Of a DNA stretch of 64,000 nucleotides, positions 9,245 through 17,446 are shown one piece after another (the stretch's first letter is position 1; each line of letters begins with the position of its first letter). The DNA is from Stenotrophomonas maltophilia (GTDB lineage Bacteria; Pseudomonadota; Gammaproteobacteria; Xanthomonadales; Xanthomonadaceae): contig NZ_CP037858.1 in assembly GCF_006974125.1 (NCBI RefSeq), positions 4,154,001-4,218,000 of the forward strand. The letters run 5' to 3'. The notes beneath the pieces are model-generated. The model was not told the DNA's origin and did not search any database. It saw only the letters and a program-made list of their open reading frames with translations. The position numbers and the translations under genes were made by a program.

Positions 9245-9382
9245 TCAACGGCCCTTGGCGGCATCCTCAACCTTCTCGCCAGCCTTCTGCACGTCCTTGC
9301 CGGCACCGGCAACGGTGTTGCAACCGGCCAGCAGGGCCACCGAGAACATCGACAACAGCATCAGGGCAACAACGCGCTTCAT
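9245..9382 (-). CDS. ecnB: Entericidin A/B family lipoprotein
   Basis: A 45-residue lipoprotein: MKRVVALMLLSMFSVALLAGC followed by NTVAGAGKDVQKAGEKVEDA. The lipobox LLAGC places lipidation at Cys21, and the short amphipathic KDVQKAGEKVEDAAK tail is the entericidin signature. Entericidins are envelope lipoproteins induced in stationary phase, described in E. coli as an antidote/toxin pair. Only one member is present here. A clear intrinsic terminator follows. Confidence 0.88.
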   Translation of the reverse strand: MKRVVALMLLSMFSVALLAGCNTVAGAGKDVQKAGEKVEDAAKGR

Positions 9383-9542
9383 GGGCTTCTCCTTGGGTTC
9401 GCCGCTATACCGCTTCATTCGCGGATGGGGTTCGGTCGCTCGGCGGAAGAAGCCAATGCCACTGCCGCCGCGTGAAGTGCAATCTGGCGGCAGGGGCGTG
9501 GAGCGGGCGTGAACGGATCACAGATCCGTTCAGGCGGAGCCG

Positions 9543-10463
9543 TCAATCGCGCATCAGGGTGGACTTGCCGAACAGGCTTTCGACCAGGTCCACGGCCAGT
9601 TCGGCGGTGGCATTCTGCTTGTCCAGCAAGGGGTTGAGTTCAACGATGTCCAGCGAGCCCATGCGCCCGGTGTCGGCGATCATCTCCATCACCAGCTGCG
9701 CCTCGCGGTAGTTCACCCCGCCCGGCACCGTGGTGCCGACGCCCGGCGCGATGCTCGGGTCGAGGAAGTCCACATCGAAGCTGACATGCAGGTGGGTGTT
9801 CTCGTCGATGCCGGCCAGCGCCGCCTCCACGGTGCGCTTCATGCCGTTCTCGTCGATGTAGCGCATGTCATAGACATCCACCTTGTGGGTCTTGATCAGG
9901 CGCTTCTCGTCCGGGTCCACCGAGCGGATGCCGATCTGGTGCATCTGCGCCGGGGTGATCGCAGGCACGGTGCCACCGAGGCGGGTCAACGCATCGGGGC
10001 CAAGGCCGCAAAGGCAAGCCACCGGCATGCCGTGGATGTTGCCCGACGGGGTCACGTCGCTGGTGTTGAAGTCCGAATGCGCATCCAGCCACAGCACGCG
10101 CAGGGTCTTGCCCTGCTCGCGGCACCAGCGTGCCACGGCAGTGATCGAACCGATGCCCAGGCAGTGGTCGCCACCGAGCATGATCGGCATGCGGCCGGCC
10201 TGCAGTTCGGCGTAGCTGGCTTCCATCAGCGCGTGGTTCCACGCCACCACTTCATCCAGGTGGCGGTAGCCTTCCACCGGCGCGGTCCACGGGTTACGCG
10301 GACCATCCAGGTTGCCCAGGTCGCGTACGTCCACCCCGCGCGCCTCCAGCGCCTCCGGCAGGCCGGCCACGCGCAGCGCTTCCGGCCCCAGCCGTGCACC
10401 GCGATGGCCCGCACCTACATCGGTGGGAACGCCAATCAGGGATACGGAGATGGGATGGGCCAT
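9543..10463 (-). CDS. rocF: Arginase
   Basis: A 306-residue ureohydrolase that converts arginine to ornithine and urea, with a Mn2+ pair. The manganese ligands are visible as H100 (GGDHCLGIGS), D127/H129/D131 (WLDAHSDFN) and D230/D232 (SFDVDFLDPSIAPG), with the family's GVGTTVPGG following. The start at 10463 is preferred over the frame to 10493 because AGGAGG sits just upstream of it. It is monocistronic; arginine catabolism is the likely role. Confidence 0.93.
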   Translation of the reverse strand: MAHPISVSLIGVPTDVGAGHRGARLGPEALRVAGLPEALEARGVDVRDLGNLDGPRNPWTAPVEGYRHLDEVVAWNHALMEASYAELQAGRMPIMLGGDHCLGIGSITAVARWCREQGKTLRVLWLDAHSDFNTSDVTPSGNIHGMPVACLCGLGPDALTRLGGTVPAITPAQMHQIGIRSVDPDEKRLIKTHKVDVYDMRYIDENGMKRTVEAALAGIDENTHLHVSFDVDFLDPSIAPGVGTTVPGGVNYREAQLVMEMIADTGRMGSLDIVELNPLLDKQNATAELAVDLVESLFGKSTLMRD

Positions 10464-10593
10464 GGGTGCCTCCTGCGGGGGAAAAAGAAGCACAGTCTAG
10501 CCAGAGCTGTGTGACACCACTCGCGGCGGTGCAGCAGGGCGTTGGCGTGGCATGATGCCGCGCGGACCCGACCGCCGTTCATGGAAGATTGCG

Positions 10594-10941
10594 ATGTCGC
10601 CCTTCATCAACACTGCCTGGCCGCGCTTTTTCATCGGGGCACTGCCCATCGCCCTGCTTGCGGTTTTTCTGAGCAGCTCAATCGATGCGTCGCCAAACGG
10701 CTGGCTGATGCAGGCGACGCTGCTGCTGGTGCCGTTCTCGACCCTGGTATTCCTCGGGTTGGGGTGGCAGCGTCTGCGCAAGGCACACGCCGAGTATCCG
10801 ATCCTTAAAAGCGAGCCGCAGCGGATGCTGACGGCGTTGATCGGCAACGTGAAGGTGGCCGCGCTGTGGTTCGGCCTGACCTTCGTCGGCATGTTCGCCC
10901 TGATGCTGGCGTGGGTGCTGCTGAACAGGTCCTGCGGCTGA
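10594..10941 (+). CDS. Hypothetical inner-membrane protein
   Basis: A 115-residue protein starting MSPFINTAWPRFF with three hydrophobic segments (about residues 10-28, 40-57 and 88-110) and a short charged loop (RLRKAHAEYPILKSEPQRM). No family is recognised. The ATG at 10594 is chosen instead of 10552 because the upstream residues are Arg/Pro-rich and unlike a membrane protein N-terminus. It is divergent from arginase and convergent with the DUF3011 gene. Confidence 0.6.
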   Translation: MSPFINTAWPRFFIGALPIALLAVFLSSSIDASPNGWLMQATLLLVPFSTLVFLGLGWQRLRKAHAEYPILKSEPQRMLTALIGNVKVAALWFGLTFVGMFALMLAWVLLNRSCG

Positions 10942-10965
10942 AGCCGGCCCCAGCCCGCTGCTCGC

Positions 10966-11736
10966 TCAGCTTCCGCGGCGGCGAACCGGCGTCACGCTCT
11001 GCACCTGGCCGTTGTTGCGCATCATGCACAGGAAGCGGCCATCGGGATAATCGATGATGAGTTCCTGGTAATCGCTGCCCACCGGCATCTGGGTCACCAG
11101 CGTGCCTTGCGCCCCCTTGCGCATGTTGCAGGAACCCAGCGCGGTATCGCCCGCCGGCGCGCTGTTGGCCGCCTTGGACACATTGCGGAACACCGCACGG
11201 CAGCCACCATTCACCCACACCGAATGCCGCCACAGGCCCCAGTTCTGGCCTTGTTCGCAGCGGGTGTGGCTGAGCTGGCGCACGATTTCCACGTTGCCAC
11301 GGGTATCCATGTCGCACGACACCTGCTGCTGGCCGGTGGATTCGCAGGTGACTTCGCGCGGTAGTGCCGTGTCGTTGTCGTCATCGTGGCGACGGTGGTC
11401 GCGATGCTCAGACGGTGCGGGCGTTCCGCTGGCACTGACCTGGCAGATGCCATTGGCGCCGCCTCGGCCGGTGTAGCTGATCTGCGGCGTGCCGTCCTCG
11501 TTGCTGCTGATCGACAGCGTGATGCCACTGTTGGCATCGCGTGCTTCGAAGTAGCGGTCGTTGAAGCGCTTCAGCGTGGCCTCGCGGCCCTGCACGTAGA
11601 CCGGCCCGCCATCGTCGGCGTGCACATCGATCCCGCCCGGGCAGCTGGCGTTGAAGAACGGCACGGCGGCCATGGCCGGGGTAACGAAGGCAGTGGACAA
11701 CAGTGCGACGGTGAGCGACAGGGCATGGCGACGCAT
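10966..11736 (-). CDS. Secreted DUF3011 domain protein
   Basis: A 256-residue exported protein with a signal peptide ending VTPAMAA (about residue 24). Its middle holds the Cys-rich DUF3011 pattern: VTCESTGQQQVSCDMDTRG, then LSHTRCEQGQNWG and VWVNGGCRAVF. DUF3011 is common in Xanthomonadaceae periplasmic proteins and has no assigned biochemical function. A short His/Asp run (HRDHRRHDDDND) precedes the domain. The longer frame to 11847 lacks a signal sequence at its N-terminus, so I use 11736. Confidence 0.8.
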   Translation of the reverse strand: MRRHALSLTVALLSTAFVTPAMAAVPFFNASCPGGIDVHADDGGPVYVQGREATLKRFNDRYFEARDANSGITLSISSNEDGTPQISYTGRGGANGICQVSASGTPAPSEHRDHRRHDDDNDTALPREVTCESTGQQQVSCDMDTRGNVEIVRQLSHTRCEQGQNWGLWRHSVWVNGGCRAVFRNVSKAANSAPAGDTALGSCNMRKGAQGTLVTQMPVGSDYQELIIDYPDGRFLCMMRNNGQVQSVTPVRRRGS

Positions 11737-11847
11737 GTGCGGATCCCGAAGGGGCCCAGGATGGGCGTGTGGCGGCAGTATGCGGTGGAGCGCTGCGGGC
11801 TGTCCGTGAGGAATATCAATTTCCGGGTAGCGCGCGTGGGGATTCAT

Positions 11848-12332
11848 GTCTGGTAGGGTGTTCTGGAAGCCCTGCCGGGGAAGTTAAGCCAGCTTTACTT
11901 CCTGGGCCATGAAGGGCCGTGCGACAGCAATGACGCACCAGGATTCATCGTTGGTTGCAGCCCCGCGCGAAATGTCGCTTCTGGCATTGCAATGCTCGAA
12001 ACGGGCCAAACGCGATAATTCATTTTTCCTTTCAGATCACCCGATGCCATCGAAACAATCGACTGGCAGACGGGGATTTCGCCTGCGCATGATGAATCGC
12101 CACCTGCAGAGGTGGCCGGGTCTTCCAAGCCCGTTTGATTGAAGCTGTATACGCTTGCCAGCCGGCGTCGTCCTCCCAGGAGCGGCGCCGGCTGGCAATT
12201 CGTTCGCCGGTCTACGGCGGGCGGTGCGTGGGGGCCCTGTGCCCGCCGGCTCATCGATCTCCGGTCTTGGAAGCCACGCATCGCCCGCCACCCTATCGTG
12301 GCGGCGCCTCTGTGCCTGACGAGGATGCCCGC
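11848..12332. other. Intergenic region with one hairpin, no convincing gene
   Basis: No frame here has a ribosome binding site plus protein-like composition. The only structure I see is a 13-bp inverted repeat with an 18-base loop at 12155-12198 (ttgccagccggcg and its complement). Confidence 0.6.
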
Positions 12333-12740
12333 ATGTCCAAGACGCTCTACCCCTATCTGACCGCCACGCTGGGCGACGCCGCCCTGCATCTGCCGCTCGA
12401 ACTGGCGCAGCCGTTGGAAGCCGCCTTTGCCGCCGCCAACGATGCGCCCGCGCCGATCAACCTGCCCGTCTGCCTGCGCCGCATCCAGGCCGGAGATGCC
12501 GCCGACGGACAGCCGTGGCAGGGGCCATCCAGCACGCCCGGCCACGCCGTGGCCGCCGCACGCAGGGATCGCGCCGCCGTGGGCTTGGTGTCGCTGCTGG
12601 AGCTGTACCACGCCAATGAGCGCGTGCGCGTGGATGGGGAAGAGAAGGACGATATCGGCGACGGCGTGCGCGAAGGGCTGATGCTGGCCTGCCGGGGACT
12701 GGCGGAGTATGTGGCGTTGCAGGTGCAGGGGGCTCAATAA
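12333..12740 (+). CDS. Unknown protein, first gene of a coupled pair
   Basis: A 135-residue acidic protein beginning MSKTLYPYLTATLGDAALHLPLELAQPLEAAF. No family is recognised. The C-terminal third (LLELYHANERVRVDGEEKDDIGDGVREGLMLACRGLAEYVAL) looks helical. I use ATG 12333; the open frame back to 12135 crosses an inverted repeat. Its TAA overlaps the ATG of the next gene by one base (TAATG), so the two are likely co-translated and functionally linked. It stands at the left edge of an accessory region. Confidence 0.55.
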   Translation: MSKTLYPYLTATLGDAALHLPLELAQPLEAAFAAANDAPAPINLPVCLRRIQAGDAADGQPWQGPSSTPGHAVAAARRDRAAVGLVSLLELYHANERVRVDGEEKDDIGDGVREGLMLACRGLAEYVALQVQGAQ

Positions 12741-13144
12741 TGCAGAACAGTGGGATTCCCAACGCACAGGTTCAACGCATCGCCACCCCAGCTATCGAAT
12801 CAGGCGGAACCGCTGCTGGCATGAGCACACCCTATCCAAACCTGAAACCTGTTCTCGTTGAGCTGCGGCTGGACGAAGTGGATTCGCGCGGCGGCGCTGT
12901 TGCCGAGATGATCGCCGCCACCGCGCGCCCCATGGCGCTTTCGATAAGCCCTGAACTCATGTGGTATAGCTTCGTGCTGAATGATCGCGCCATCACCCGC
13001 ATCGCGCCGGGCACGCGGGCACACTGCACGATCTCATTCGTCAACCATGACGGTGCGAAAGAGGTATTCCGCTGTGGCACAGTGGCCGCCTTCGGAGACG
13101 GATCGTCGACAAGAGGGTTGATCCGCATCATCCGGTTTGATTGA
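12740..13144 (+). CDS. Unknown protein, second gene of a coupled pair
   Basis: A 134-residue protein with no recognised family. The region from residue 28 (MSTPYPNLKPVLVELRLDEVDSRGG) to the end is the better-looking domain, so ATG 12821 is a possible alternative start. It contains LMWYSFVLNDRAITRIAPGTRAHCTISFVNHDGAKEVF, a beta-rich pattern. The start codon overlaps the upstream stop. An intrinsic terminator at 13294 follows about 150 bases later. Confidence 0.55.
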   Translation: MQNSGIPNAQVQRIATPAIESGGTAAGMSTPYPNLKPVLVELRLDEVDSRGGAVAEMIAATARPMALSISPELMWYSFVLNDRAITRIAPGTRAHCTISFVNHDGAKEVFRCGTVAAFGDGSSTRGLIRIIRFD

Positions 13145-13293
13145 ACCTGGTCGCGCCGGGCTACTTGAGGTGGCAGCGGCTGACGCGCAGTGCAGTGATA
13201 CGCCCCGTGCAGCGCAAGCTGCCTTGAACTGGAATTGCCAGACGACTCCTCCTTTGCTGCGTCATTGAGTTGACTCACCGGCTTGGGACGAAG

Positions 13294-13316
13294 AAACCGC
13301 CGAAAGGCGGTTTTTT
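13294..13316 (+). terminator. Intrinsic terminator
   Basis: An aaaccgcc stem, gaaa tetraloop and ggcggttt, followed directly by Ts: a textbook rho-independent terminator, probably ending the 12333-13144 pair. Confidence 0.85.
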
Positions 13317-13379
13317 CATGTTGATACCGCCGTCTTTACGGCCGGCACCGTGGCAACACGTCAAGGTCGGCGCATGTAC

Positions 13380-13682
13380 TTATGCTGCGCTGGCGTGCAG
13401 GCGCACACCCAGCGCGCGGGTCACCTTCAGGATGGTGGCGAAATCGGGGCTGCGCTCGCCGGACAGGGCGCGATACAGACTTTCCCTCGACAGCCCCGCC
13501 GCACGTGCAACCTTGCTCATGCCCTGGGCGCGGGCGATATCGCCCAGCGCCTTGGCGATGAAGGCAGAATCGCCATCGCTTTCCTCAATGCAGGCATCGA
13601 GATAGGCGGCCATTTCTTCGGGTGTCCGAAGATATTCGGCCACATCAAATGCTTTGAGTTCGACTTTTTTTTTGGTGGCCAT
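13380..13682 (-). CDS. HI1420-type addiction module antidote, helix-turn-helix protein
   Basis: A 100-residue DNA-binding antitoxin. It follows the HI1420 family pattern: FDVAEYLRTPEEMAAYLDACIEE, then IAKALGDIARAQGMSKVARAAGLSRESLYRALSGERSPDFATILKVTRALGVRL. The second stretch is a lambda-repressor-like HTH. Such genes normally follow a RelE/ParE-like toxin gene of about 95-100 codons. Here the upstream position (13741-13956) holds only a damaged toxin, so the antidote appears to be an orphan. The ATG at 13682 begins MATKKKVELKAF. Confidence 0.82.
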   Translation of the reverse strand: MATKKKVELKAFDVAEYLRTPEEMAAYLDACIEESDGDSAFIAKALGDIARAQGMSKVARAAGLSRESLYRALSGERSPDFATILKVTRALGVRLHASAA

Positions 13683-13740
13683 GATGGAACAGCTCCAGTA
13701 CTTCGGCATTGAGTCGTTTCGACTACAGCCGGTTCGACGC

Positions 13741-13956
13741 TCACAGGGCACGCGCAATCTCCCTGGCCTTTTCGATATCGCGTTGCTGTGAACCTTTTTC
13801 GCCTCCAGCCAGCAGAATCACTTTCAGCCACCCTGTCGGACGTAGCCTACAGGCTACAACTTCGAGCATCCAGTGCAGGAGTATCCCATCGTCAGGAATG
13901 CGCACAGGGAACGTCAGGCCCCGCCAATGCCTAGCAGTCTCGGAGAACGCATGCAC
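13741..13956 (-). pseudogene. Decayed HI1419/RelE-like toxin of the antidote at 13380
   Basis: The last 27 residues of this frame, LKVILLAGGEKGSQQRDIEKAREIARAL, match the conserved C-terminus of HI1419-type toxins. The part before it does not resemble the family. Just upstream of the conserved block another frame reads GYVRQGG, which fits the expected GYRVYYVRQG toxin segment, implying a frameshift near 13830. The first half of a normal toxin is not recognisable. The remnant lies 58 bases upstream of the antidote, in the expected toxin position. I infer an inactive toxin. Confidence 0.6.
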
Positions 13957-14080
13957 CTAGGGATTGGCCCTACTGCGGACAATGCAGAATAGGTACCCGA
14001 TAAAGCGCGCAGGCTTGGCGCGGAGCCGAATTCGAATTCGGACCCTTAGCCGGTATCCTGTAGATCGACCGGGGGGATTC

Positions 14081-14872
14081 ATGACTTCATTGGCCGACGC
14101 AATCGCTCGCAGCGTGGCACGACAGCGAGCAGCCGCGCCTAGCGCGATGCCCAGAGAAGAGCTCAAGGAATGTGCGCACCAAGCACGGCGCCTCATCACC
14201 TTGGCCCGCAGCGCTTTGGCAAAAGTCACGTTTCATGCGCATGACAGAGGCCGCACTGCCGTTCCACTGCTGCTTGCGGCCATGGATCAGGCGTGGGCCT
14301 TCAGCCACCTTCTGGCGACCGAGCCAGAGTTGGGGCAGTTCGGTGCCGTGTCGCTCTACAGATCGCTGACCGAGACACTGTTGCGTGGGGCGTTCTTCGC
14401 TAAGCCAGCTACTGATGAAGAGATCCAGTATTTCCGCACAAAAGACCTCATGCCACAGCGGGCGCCGATGCGCGCGAAGTTCGGTTCGAAGAAGACGAAG
14501 CTTTCCGCAGGCGAGCTCGCGGAAATCATTGACCATGCGTACGAGTTCGAACCTCGGGGGAGGCTAGTCGAGTCAGTGCAGACCGACTGGAACCAATGGA
14601 ACGGTATCGTCCATGGTGGAGTGAACGTGGTCGGTATGTACGGTGGCGCTAGGTTTCGAGGCTCCGATGGAATGCATCTACCGCTGGGATGGCACTCTCA
14701 GAACGAAGGCATGCAGGAGTTGGTAAGCCATGTCGCCGTTTTCGCATGGCTTGCTCTTCTTGCAGCAACAGAGGTAGCGCACACCCTCCCAGACGAGGCA
14801 AGGGATGCAATCAAGTACACAGAGCAACAGTACCAAGGCTTTGCCCTCCGATGGCCACCGCCTCTCGGGTAG
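14081..14872 (+). CDS. Unknown protein, accessory gene
   Basis: A 263-residue soluble, mostly helical protein. Features are AHDRGRTAVPLLLAAMDQAWAF (81-102 region), SLYRSLTETLLRGAFFA, and WNQWNGIVHGGVNVVG. This layout (a helical bundle, an R..ET..RG helix, then a W..VHGG turn) recalls uncharacterised DUF5677/DUF6988-type proteins found in mobile regions, but I cannot confirm a family. The start at 14081 has a G-rich Shine-Dalgarno (ggggggattc); the frame is open further upstream. The base composition is lower in GC than in neighbouring core genes, consistent with transfer. Confidence 0.6.
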   Translation: MTSLADAIARSVARQRAAAPSAMPREELKECAHQARRLITLARSALAKVTFHAHDRGRTAVPLLLAAMDQAWAFSHLLATEPELGQFGAVSLYRSLTETLLRGAFFAKPATDEEIQYFRTKDLMPQRAPMRAKFGSKKTKLSAGELAEIIDHAYEFEPRGRLVESVQTDWNQWNGIVHGGVNVVGMYGGARFRGSDGMHLPLGWHSQNEGMQELVSHVAVFAWLALLAATEVAHTLPDEARDAIKYTEQQYQGFALRWPPPLG

Positions 14873-15089
14873 CGCTACCGATAGCGAGGACAAGTCATCG
14901 GGCAGATGAGTGACTGCGGCCATGCGTCAGTCGCGCAACCATCCACGCCACTAGTCAGCGCAGCCGTGAAAGCAAGAAGGATCCGCCAATTTTCCCGGCA
15001 GGTCTCCCGGTAGACGAAAAAGACCGGCGCAGCTCGCTGGCCCTTGCTACTGAAACCCTTATTTTCAGGGCGTTTCGGTGATTCCCGAT

Positions 15090-15140
15090 TGGTGCTGCTT
15101 ATCCGAATCAAACGGATGACCTACTGCTTACAAGCTAGTT
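15090..15140 (-). repeat. Degenerate tRNA-Thr 3' half, candidate distal att site
   Basis: These 51 bases match the 3' end of the tRNA-Thr at 17600-17650 in the same orientation, with five mismatches. The match begins at the CCA end and covers the T arm, the variable loop and the anticodon loop, then stops. Direct repetition of a tRNA 3' part downstream of the intact gene is the classic scar of tRNA-targeted integration. The element side would be 15141-17599. Confidence 0.8.
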
Positions 15141-15549
15141 TGCCTGAGCAATGGAAACAGCCAGCAGGCGCTCGTACTGTTGCAAGCGCAAGAGACAACG
15201 GCCCAGGAGCCGTTGTACCTCACGTTGCGGCCCTGAGATGTCAGGTTGGTCCGGGGCAGCCATCAGGAATCCGAGCGAAAGTTCTAGAAGCGGCGAGGTA
15301 ACGATATCGCTTGAACTGAAAAATGTGGGACTGAGCTAAACGCCAAGCTATACCAAACGCTTTCGACCCACTTTGGCCGTTAAAGACAGCGTGATTTGAA
15401 CGGCAGTTATCCGAGTGGAGCGGCCACTTGGTGATTGGAGATATAGCAAGCGCATGCGGGATTCTGCATCGACAGGGAGTGCCACAGAGGCCGCAAGAAG
15501 CGATCGCTATCATAGTAAAATCGCGCAGCCTAGGCGATAAACCGGCTTT

Positions 15550-15578
15550 CGTATTTTTTAACCCGAATACTCTATAAT
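15550..15578 (+). promoter_or_regulatory. Candidate promoter of the protease-like gene
   Basis: A perfect -10 hexamer TATAAT lies at 15573-15578 within an AT-rich tract, 35 bases before the GTG start. The -35 position has only a weak match. Confidence 0.5.
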
Positions 15579-15612
15579 CTATATTTCTATATTCAAGGCC
15601 AAGGGGGAGAAA

Positions 15613-16407
15613 GTGACCTTGTTGTTCACCGAAAAAGAATGGTACGACGCGATACCTGACCTCACCAAGTCCATGACCAACTATTTGCGGCCGTACCGGA
15701 CTGGGGTCTTCGAGCATTTTACAAATGATGTTGACGAATGGGGGGCGGGATGGGGAAGCGGATCGTATCTTCGGTTAAGCGACAAAGTGTATGTCCTCAC
15801 CAATGAGCATGTCTCGTCAGTGATACGGGACGGTCGAAAGCTGGCCTATCAGTTCGATGGCCAAGACGATATCCGCCTTTTTGACGGAAATTCTCACGAT
15901 CTTTCTGCTCCGTTCGATCTCGGTCTGCTTCCTGTCGCTATGTCTGCCTGGAATGCTGTTGAGCACAATTCCAAGGCGATTACGTTGGATCTGATCGCCT
16001 TAGCTCACGAACCCGTCAATTCGGAAATTCTCGCTTTCTCTGGGTTCGCCGGCCAAAAGGTCAGTTTTAATTACAATCAGCTTAACAGCCAATGCATTTG
16101 CTATTTGTCGAAAGAAATCGACGTCCCTGAGCATCCTGACATTAATCCTCGCTTCCATTTTGCACTCGACTACAATCCGAATTTGGCGAAATCCGTTATA
16201 GGAGATACTGGCTTGCCAACTCCGCCCGGGTTTAGCGGATCGACTGTCTGGGATACAGGCTTTGTCAGGGCCAAGATGATGAATGAGCAATGGACGCCCG
16301 CAATGGCGAGGGTGACGGGCGTTGTTTGGGGCTGGCCTTCCGGCGCGGGCTCTATCATCGCCACACGCGCTGAACATGTGCGATCGTTCCTAGAAAATTG
16401 CTTCTAA
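15613..16407 (+). CDS. Trypsin-like serine protease domain protein
   Basis: A 264-residue cytosolic protein without a signal peptide. The order of motifs fits a chymotrypsin-fold protease: His66 in YVLTNEHVSSV, Asp102 in FDLGLLPV, and Ser208 in PPGFSGSTVW, with GVVWGWPSGAG near the substrate pocket. The start is GTG preceded by AGGGGGAGAA. Codon use and GC content are lower than in the core genes around it. It is convergent with the gene at 16409, with one base between the stop codons, and lies in the tRNA-Thr insert. Protease domains of this type occur as effectors in some prokaryotic defence modules; that role here is inference. Confidence 0.7.
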   Translation: MTLLFTEKEWYDAIPDLTKSMTNYLRPYRTGVFEHFTNDVDEWGAGWGSGSYLRLSDKVYVLTNEHVSSVIRDGRKLAYQFDGQDDIRLFDGNSHDLSAPFDLGLLPVAMSAWNAVEHNSKAITLDLIALAHEPVNSEILAFSGFAGQKVSFNYNQLNSQCICYLSKEIDVPEHPDINPRFHFALDYNPNLAKSVIGDTGLPTPPGFSGSTVWDTGFVRAKMMNEQWTPAMARVTGVVWGWPSGAGSIIATRAEHVRSFLENCF

Positions 16408-16408
16408 A

Positions 16409-17446
16409 TTAATACGCGCCCTGCGGCCTCAGAGACGCGCCATTGGTTTGCTGATCGTGCTCTTCGAGCAAAAAGGTGAGATAACTGCGCGCGAGGTTGC
16501 AGTACAGACGTGCCTCGTGCGGTTGGATCGCGATGCCATTTTTGAGATCGGTTCCGTGGCGCACCCCGCCTCCCGTAGGCGATGAAAGGTAGCCGTGCAA
16601 GGTCGTCATCCAAGTCAGAATGTTTTCCTGCGCCTTTCCCCGCTCCCGCTTTTTCATCTCGTTAATGATGGGCCCGAAATACTTCCCCTGAATCGTCACT
16701 GTGTCTTCGCCCATGCCCCGAAAGGCTGTAACGATCGATTCCAGAAGGAAAATAATTTCCTGAACCGCGCGCCGGCCCTGACCCGCATCAAGCAGCCGTT
16801 CAGATTCTTCCAGGCATTCGGCGATAAGCGCGCGGGCCTGTTCATCCAGCGAGGGCGCCAGATGCGGAACGATGATCGACCTATAGGCGCGCGTTGCGAT
16901 TAAATCAGGCAGTTGAATTTCATAGCCCGCATCATGTTCCGCCAGGACAGCATTGATAATTTGGACATCTGGCACGCCCAAGCCGGATTGTTCAAGATCT
17001 TCGCAGCAACTCCAAAAACTCTCGATAAACACAGGAGCATTCTCAGCCGAGGTATCCATGAACCGAGATAAGTCGCTCCACGCCCAGTCCAAGCTGCTGC
17101 TTCGGCCGGTCCCGCCGAAGCGTTTTTTGCATTGCTCAACTGCACGCCATACATCACCCTGCGCCGTGATTTTCTCGATCAGATCGTAAAAATCACGGAC
17201 AACGCCTTGCGGGATGGGACCCGGACTTTTGAAACGCCAAGATTTATCGAAATTAAGCAATTTGCTTGTCCTCGCAATCATCCAGAAAACTCTGCTTAAT
17301 ATCCGCTCCGAGGTGAAACGGTCACCTGAAAGTCCAAATTTCGGCACGTCCGGATGACTGTCCATGGTCGACAGCAGTCTCTGGGCAAGAGCTTGGGCAT
17401 ACTCTAGATTCCTGATAGGCGCAATGAAAAACAGTTGGCCTTCCAA
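16409..17446 (-). CDS. Unknown protein with Abi_C/HEPN-like C-terminus
   Basis: A 345-residue soluble protein, lower in GC than neighbours. Residues about 225-335 follow the layout of abortive-infection C-terminal (Abi_C) domains: RRAVQEIIFLLESIVTAFRG, then a spacer, GGVRHGTD, and PHEARLYCNLARSYLTFLLEEH. The RHG motif is compatible with a HEPN-like fold. The N-terminal 200 residues are not recognised. The apparent start is TTG at 17446 directly after an in-frame TGA. Another frame upstream looks coding and could join it through a one-base shift, so the true N-terminus may be longer or the gene may be broken. Confidence 0.6.
   Translation of the reverse strand: MEGQLFFIAPIRNLEYAQALAQRLLSTMDSHPDVPKFGLSGDRFTSERILSRVFWMIARTSKLLNFDKSWRFKSPGPIPQGVVRDFYDLIEKITAQGDVWRAVEQCKKRFGGTGRSSSLDWAWSDLSRFMDTSAENAPVFIESFWSCCEDLEQSGLGVPDVQIINAVLAEHDAGYEIQLPDLIATRAYRSIIVPHLAPSLDEQARALIAECLEESERLLDAGQGRRAVQEIIFLLESIVTAFRGMGEDTVTIQGKYFGPIINEMKKRERGKAQENILTWMTTLHGYLSSPTGGGVRHGTDLKNGIAIQPHEARLYCNLARSYLTFLLEEHDQQTNGASLRPQGAY

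Larger units (their letters stand above)
14873..15612. other. Lower-GC intergenic stretch holding a degraded tRNA copy
   Basis: A 740-base stretch with no convincing gene on either strand. It contains a partial tRNA-Thr copy at 15090-15140 and, at its right end, an AT-rich promoter-like segment before the protease gene. Confidence 0.65.

Noticed and set aside
15090..15140. A second tRNA gene
   Set aside because: Only the 3' half is present, the anticodon stem is mismatched and the D-arm and acceptor 5' side are missing.
15613..17446. A two-gene operon of protease and Abi_C-like protein
   Set aside because: The genes are convergent, so any partnership must be encoded by separate transcripts.
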